NCBI GenBank assembly: GCA_947461175.1
Contig: CANHIY010000013.1
Location: 1 to 39,087 of the forward strand
Reading direction: 5' to 3'
DNA from: Bacteriovoracaceae bacterium
GTDB taxonomy: Bacteria; Bdellovibrionota; Bacteriovoracia; Bacteriovoracales; Bacteriovoracaceae
DNA: 39,087 bases
The notes under the pieces are model-generated. The model did no database searches, had not been told where the DNA came from, and saw nothing but the letters and a program-made list of their open reading frames with translations. Shown here in pieces: positions 35,713 through 39,087 of this stretch. A program made the translations under genes and the position numbers. Numbering within the stretch: the first letter of the stretch is position 1; every line of letters begins with the position of its first letter.

Positions 35713-36221
35713 GCCTGCTTCTTATTGACAAGAATGCCGTTAGTGGAAATCATTTTTCGAACAGACTTACCGTCATCCGAAGTGATTTGGACTTGGTAGG
35801 ATTCGGAGGTTTTTTTGTATTCTTTCAATGCATCTAGTCTTTGAACTGTTCCTTCATGGTGTTTAGAAAGTTCTATCTGCAAAAGAAATAGCTCAGATTC
35901 AGGGCTTAAAAGTGGTTTATTTTCATCTTCCTGAAGAGTCTCCTCCTTCGCTTGGACTTTTCCAGGGAAGGTTAGAAGATTTGAAACATCTTCCTGATAA
36001 CTTGCGGGAGACCTATGAGGAGAATCTGATGGCTCAGCGCTCTTAACTGAGGATACCCTTTCTAAGGGGCCCTTGTGTTTTTTTAATATTTCGGAAAGTT
36101 TTAGTATGTCTTCTAAGCCTAAAATCTTCAGGGCCCGAAGGACAAAAGAATTTTTTGACAAAATTCGTCCTTTTTGAGTCTTATCGGTCAAGTTTCTCAA
36201 AAAGTTGAGTGAAAAAGTCAT
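35709..36221 (-). CDS. Hypothetical protein
   Basis: 170 aa ORF filling the interval; convergent 4-nt overlap with the AstA-like gene. Confidence 0.55.
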   Translation of the reverse strand: MTFSLNFLRNLTDKTQKGRILSKNSFVLRALKILGLEDILKLSEILKKHKGPLERVSSVKSAEPSDSPHRSPASYQEDVSNLLTFPGKVQAKEETLQEDENKPLLSPESELFLLQIELSKHHEGTVQRLDALKEYKKTSESYQVQITSDDGKSVRKMISTNGILVNKKQA

Positions 36222-36303
36222 GTTTTTTTCTCATTTAAAAGCCAAAAAAACTAGACAGATTTCCGGCCAATGATTATAAATGATTGATCTTTTGACTCTG
36301 AGT

Positions 36304-36380
36304 TGGGAAGTGGCGCAGTTGGTTAGCGCAGCAGACTGTTAATCTGTTGGTCGAGGGTTCGAGTCCCTCCTTCCCAGCCA
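36304..36380 (+). tRNA. tRNA-Asn (anticodon GTT), CCA encoded
   Basis: TGGGAAG acceptor pairs with CTTCCCA-G-CCA; anticodon loop CTGTTAA; GGTTCGAGTCC T-arm. Confidence 0.97.
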
Positions 36381-36466
36381 TCTTTAATACCACATTTATT
36401 TTTAAAACTCTGATCTTTAAAACAAACAGAATATCTTCAGCACCAGCTAATTAAATGAACTAAATT

Positions 36467-37690
36467 ATGACGTTTTCAAATTCAACATACCTAAAACTAA
36501 AAAACCGCTTAAAAAAAAACTATCAACTTAGACTTACTCAACAATTAAAAAATCTATCATCAGAAAATCTAGCTATTGCCCGGTGGTTAAAGAAAAATGG
36601 GGAAGAATTAAAAACTTTTTCATCCGTAAAATGGAATCTTTTACATCAGATTGAAGAATTTATTTTTTTACATAACAAAAGTAAAAATTTAAATGATGAA
36701 TCTTTTGGCGCTTTAGAGGAAGAGATTTTTGAAAAATGGAACCAAAGTGAATTTGCAGGAGATTTTTTAAAAGCACTTAACCTTGGAAATAAAATAAGGA
36801 AAGCTTCTGAGAAAACATCAAAAATTTTAGACAGACACCTGGTAAATTTTGCCCAAAGACACATCCTTCACCAGAAAAATGTCACACATTTTTATAAAAT
36901 TCAGACATCTCTGGGGGAAATTACTAAAAATGGGGAAATTTCTAATCTCATTCCAAACATCATTCAAATTAATGATAAAAACATTACAGTCTTTTCTAGA
37001 AGTCAAAAAGAAGGAAAAATATTTTGTGAACGGATCTCCAAAGCTTTAAAAATCATCATGGTTTCATCACCAGACTCATGGGAAAGATTCAAAGCATTTA
37101 CTGAAGTCATCGTACCAATCAGAGAATCACACTTCGTGAGTTATTCACATCAGGATTTACCTGGTTACTCTATGATAAATCTTTACCATCGTGATTTTGT
37201 AGACCTCATGGATGATTTATTGCATGAAAATGGTCATCATCACTTAAACTACTACCTCAACTTAAGCCATCTGATAGAAGAACCAATAGAGAGCATTTAT
37301 TATAGCCCCTGGAGGAGGACCTTAAGACCTTTAAGAGGTATTTATCACGCTTACTTTACTTTTTTCTGGGCGTTTAAACTTTTTTCAGATCTTCTCAAGT
37401 CTCAAGAGGCTGATTCGGTTTTTAATTCTTATGAAAAAGAAAAAATGATCTGGCGGGCAGTTGAAGAGTACTACATGCTTAGTTTTACTTTTGAAGATTT
37501 AAAATGGGCAAAAAACAACGGTCTCATTCATAGGAAGGGCTGGGAATTGGTCGCAGAACAAAAGATTCTAATAGATCAAAAAAAGAACGATATTAAAAAA
37601 CTTGAAAAGAAATTGAGTTTCTACAAAGATGATCTTATCAATTTAAAATCAGCTCTAAAAAAAGCCAAAAAAGATTTTAAAAAATGCTAA
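36467..37690 (+). CDS. HExxH-motif protein resembling the aKG-HExxH peptide beta-hydroxylase (TIGR04267-like) family
   Basis: 'DLLHENGHHHLNYYLNLSHLIEEPIESIYYSPWRRTLRPLRGIYHAYFTFFWAFKLF': HExxH, N, E, then YSPWRxxxRPLxGxxHAxxxF. Confidence 0.65.
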   Translation: MTFSNSTYLKLKNRLKKNYQLRLTQQLKNLSSENLAIARWLKKNGEELKTFSSVKWNLLHQIEEFIFLHNKSKNLNDESFGALEEEIFEKWNQSEFAGDFLKALNLGNKIRKASEKTSKILDRHLVNFAQRHILHQKNVTHFYKIQTSLGEITKNGEISNLIPNIIQINDKNITVFSRSQKEGKIFCERISKALKIIMVSSPDSWERFKAFTEVIVPIRESHFVSYSHQDLPGYSMINLYHRDFVDLMDDLLHENGHHHLNYYLNLSHLIEEPIESIYYSPWRRTLRPLRGIYHAYFTFFWAFKLFSDLLKSQEADSVFNSYEKEKMIWRAVEEYYMLSFTFEDLKWAKNNGLIHRKGWELVAEQKILIDQKKNDIKKLEKKLSFYKDDLINLKSALKKAKKDFKKC

Positions 37691-39087
37691 AAATTTAGCT
37701 CTTGTTGCATTTGATTTGCAGGCATAAGATCTCCCTTGCCGGCAGACACTTTAATCCCTTCAGTTAAAATGCTTTTGGCTTCCTCATATAAACCTAAACC
37801 TTTGAGGGCCTTACCTAATGCCAGGTAGGCAACCGAGTATTTTGGATCATGCTCAAGAACTTTTTCTAAGTAAGAACGGGCACTCTCCCACTCACCTTTT
37901 TCTACTGCTATAGAACCAAGACCATAGTTTGCAAGGGTATCATCCGGGTCAATTTCCAATACTTTTATAAACATGGCCTCTCTGTCCGCCCATTCTTTAA
38001 GAAGCTTCTCTCTCTGAAGATTTTCAGACTCTTTTCTTTTCGCTTCATCACCAAAACTTTGGAAGGATTTTATTGTGGCCATTGATTTTTGCTCTTCCGC
38101 TTCCGTAATTTTTCCCATTTTCATGAGGTAAAGAGACATATTCGTATGGGCGAGGACTGACTTGGGATCGACTTCACTTAATAATTTCATGAATTCTATG
38201 GCCTCTTCATAACGATTTTGACGGCCCAACATGACACCGAGGCTCTCGTAAGCATCTGCAAAACTTGGATCAAGCTTAATCGCGAGTTGAAAACACTCCT
38301 CAGCTTCAGCCAATTGGTCCATTTTAAAATAATCACTTCCCTTATAGAAAAGTTCTTTTGCCTTAGAAGTGGCATCACCTTTTATCAGAGGAAAGTACCT
38401 GATATGTCCTGAAAAAGATTTGTCCTGAATGGAAAAATCAATTTTCATTCCCTCAACTCTAAAATCACGCAGAAGACTTGCGGTTAAGTAATAATTTCCG
38501 TCCCATTCGTAAATGCCAAAACTTGTTCCTATTTTCTTTCCAAAAGAAAAAATATCTCCAATTTCTGTCGGTGACTTTAATTCAATAAGTACCGGGTGGT
38601 AGGCAGCACCTCTTCTGGAACTTATTTTAGAGACCGTTTCCTGACCTGGATAACAACCTTTGTTAGGACTGAGGGCAAGATCAAAATGTCTTTGATTATT
38701 AAGAATCTCAAATTTGTAATCTGAACCATCAAAACTAGGCCATCCCGTTAATCCTCTCCAGGTTTCAATGTCTTCAGTGGATAAAAAATCAGTACCAGAA
38801 ACACTGCGAGGTAGGAGAACACAAGGTTCATCAAACATCACACCCTTGAACCCATCTGAAGTAAAAAGAGAAGACTCAGGACCGATGAGGAAAAAATAAT
38901 CACTCGTCCTGGGATCTGAAATTGTCACATCCTCAGAGATAAGAAACTTATGAAGCCTCTTGAGGGAACTCTCCATTAAAAGAGGTGGAATAAGAAGCCT
39001 AAAGTGATGGTTCAACTTTACTAACCACCCATAGAACTCAATTCTTCCCTGGGGGTCGAGAAATGTGGTTAATTGAAAAGTTTTATC
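37687..39087 (-). CDS. YgfZ/GcvT-like (folate-binding, Fe-S-cluster related) domain fused to TPR repeats; N-terminus beyond the window edge
   Basis: 'NKGCYPGQETVSKI' YgfZ signature; C-term TPRs; frame stays open to 39087 upstream of the track TTG start: DKTFQLTTFLDPQGRIEFYGWLVKLNHHFRLL. Confidence 0.88.
   Translation of the reverse strand, partial: DKTFQLTTFLDPQGRIEFYGWLVKLNHHFRLLIPPLLMESSLKRLHKFLISEDVTISDPRTSDYFFLIGPESSLFTSDGFKGVMFDEPCVLLPRSVSGTDFLSTEDIETWRGLTGWPSFDGSDYKFEILNNQRHFDLALSPNKGCYPGQETVSKISSRRGAAYHPVLIELKSPTEIGDIFSFGKKIGTSFGIYEWDGNYYLTASLLRDFRVEGMKIDFSIQDKSFSGHIRYFPLIKGDATSKAKELFYKGSDYFKMDQLAEAEECFQLAIKLDPSFADAYESLGVMLGRQNRYEEAIEFMKLLSEVDPKSVLAHTNMSLYLMKMGKITEAEEQKSMATIKSFQSFGDEAKRKESENLQREKLLKEWADREAMFIKVLEIDPDDTLANYGLGSIAVEKGEWESARSYLEKVLEHDPKYSVAYLALGKALKGLGLYEEAKSILTEGIKVSAGKGDLMPANQMQQELNF

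Noticed and set aside
36178-36190. ACCGATAA on the minus strand near the start of 35709..36221
   Set aside because: Inside the CDS, no -35 TAAA; chance match.
1-39087. Search for CRISPR arrays, IS elements, rRNA, phage or defence genes
   Set aside because: None seen: no regularly spaced repeats, transposase or integrase motifs, despite tRNA-Asn being a potential integration site.

Overview
AT-rich bacterial chromosomal window. Gene content and codon style suggest Bdellovibrionota/Bacteriovorax-like, but this is inference only. About 36 credible CDSs and one tRNA-Asn(GTT). Blocks from left to right: (1) ~0-10 kb: two GT2-type glycosyltransferases, a DUF2064/TIGR04282-like transferase, a GT-C membrane glycosyltransferase, a SelD-N-term-like FAD oxidoreductase, a VTT/TVP38::disulfide-oxidoreductase fusion and a DUF547 protein. 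This resembles the 'rSAM/selenodomain (arsenosugar)-associated' neighbourhood, but no radical SAM gene is visible. (2) Signalling genes: two CheA-like kinases lacking a CheW/P5 domain, two CheY proteins, three CheX-like phosphatases, a receiver-TPR protein and a PilZ-like protein of unusual architecture. Part of this block (CheX-CheA'-CheY) appears to run as an operon into DUF547 and the oxidoreductase fusion. (3) PBP1A and XseB. (4) Flagellar block flgF-flgG-flgA-flgH-flgI-(flgJ-like)-flgM-flgN-flgK-flgL-csrA-fliW, with candidate CsrA-binding hairpins in the leaders. (5) TPR/BamD/AI-2E permease/cNMP-binding/SH3-TPR operon. (6) AstA-like acyltransferase, tRNA-Asn, an HExxH peptide-hydroxylase-like protein and a YgfZ-TPR fusion that runs off the right edge. 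Most notable candidates: CsrA/FliW control of the flagellar leaders; a CheW-less CheA/CheX module coupled to redox genes; a kinase with an apparent CTG start (CTGA overlap) or frameshift; a stand-alone HExxH (aKG) peptide beta-hydroxylase homologue; a near-leaderless sigma-28 promoter. All family assignments come from reading motifs, without database searches.
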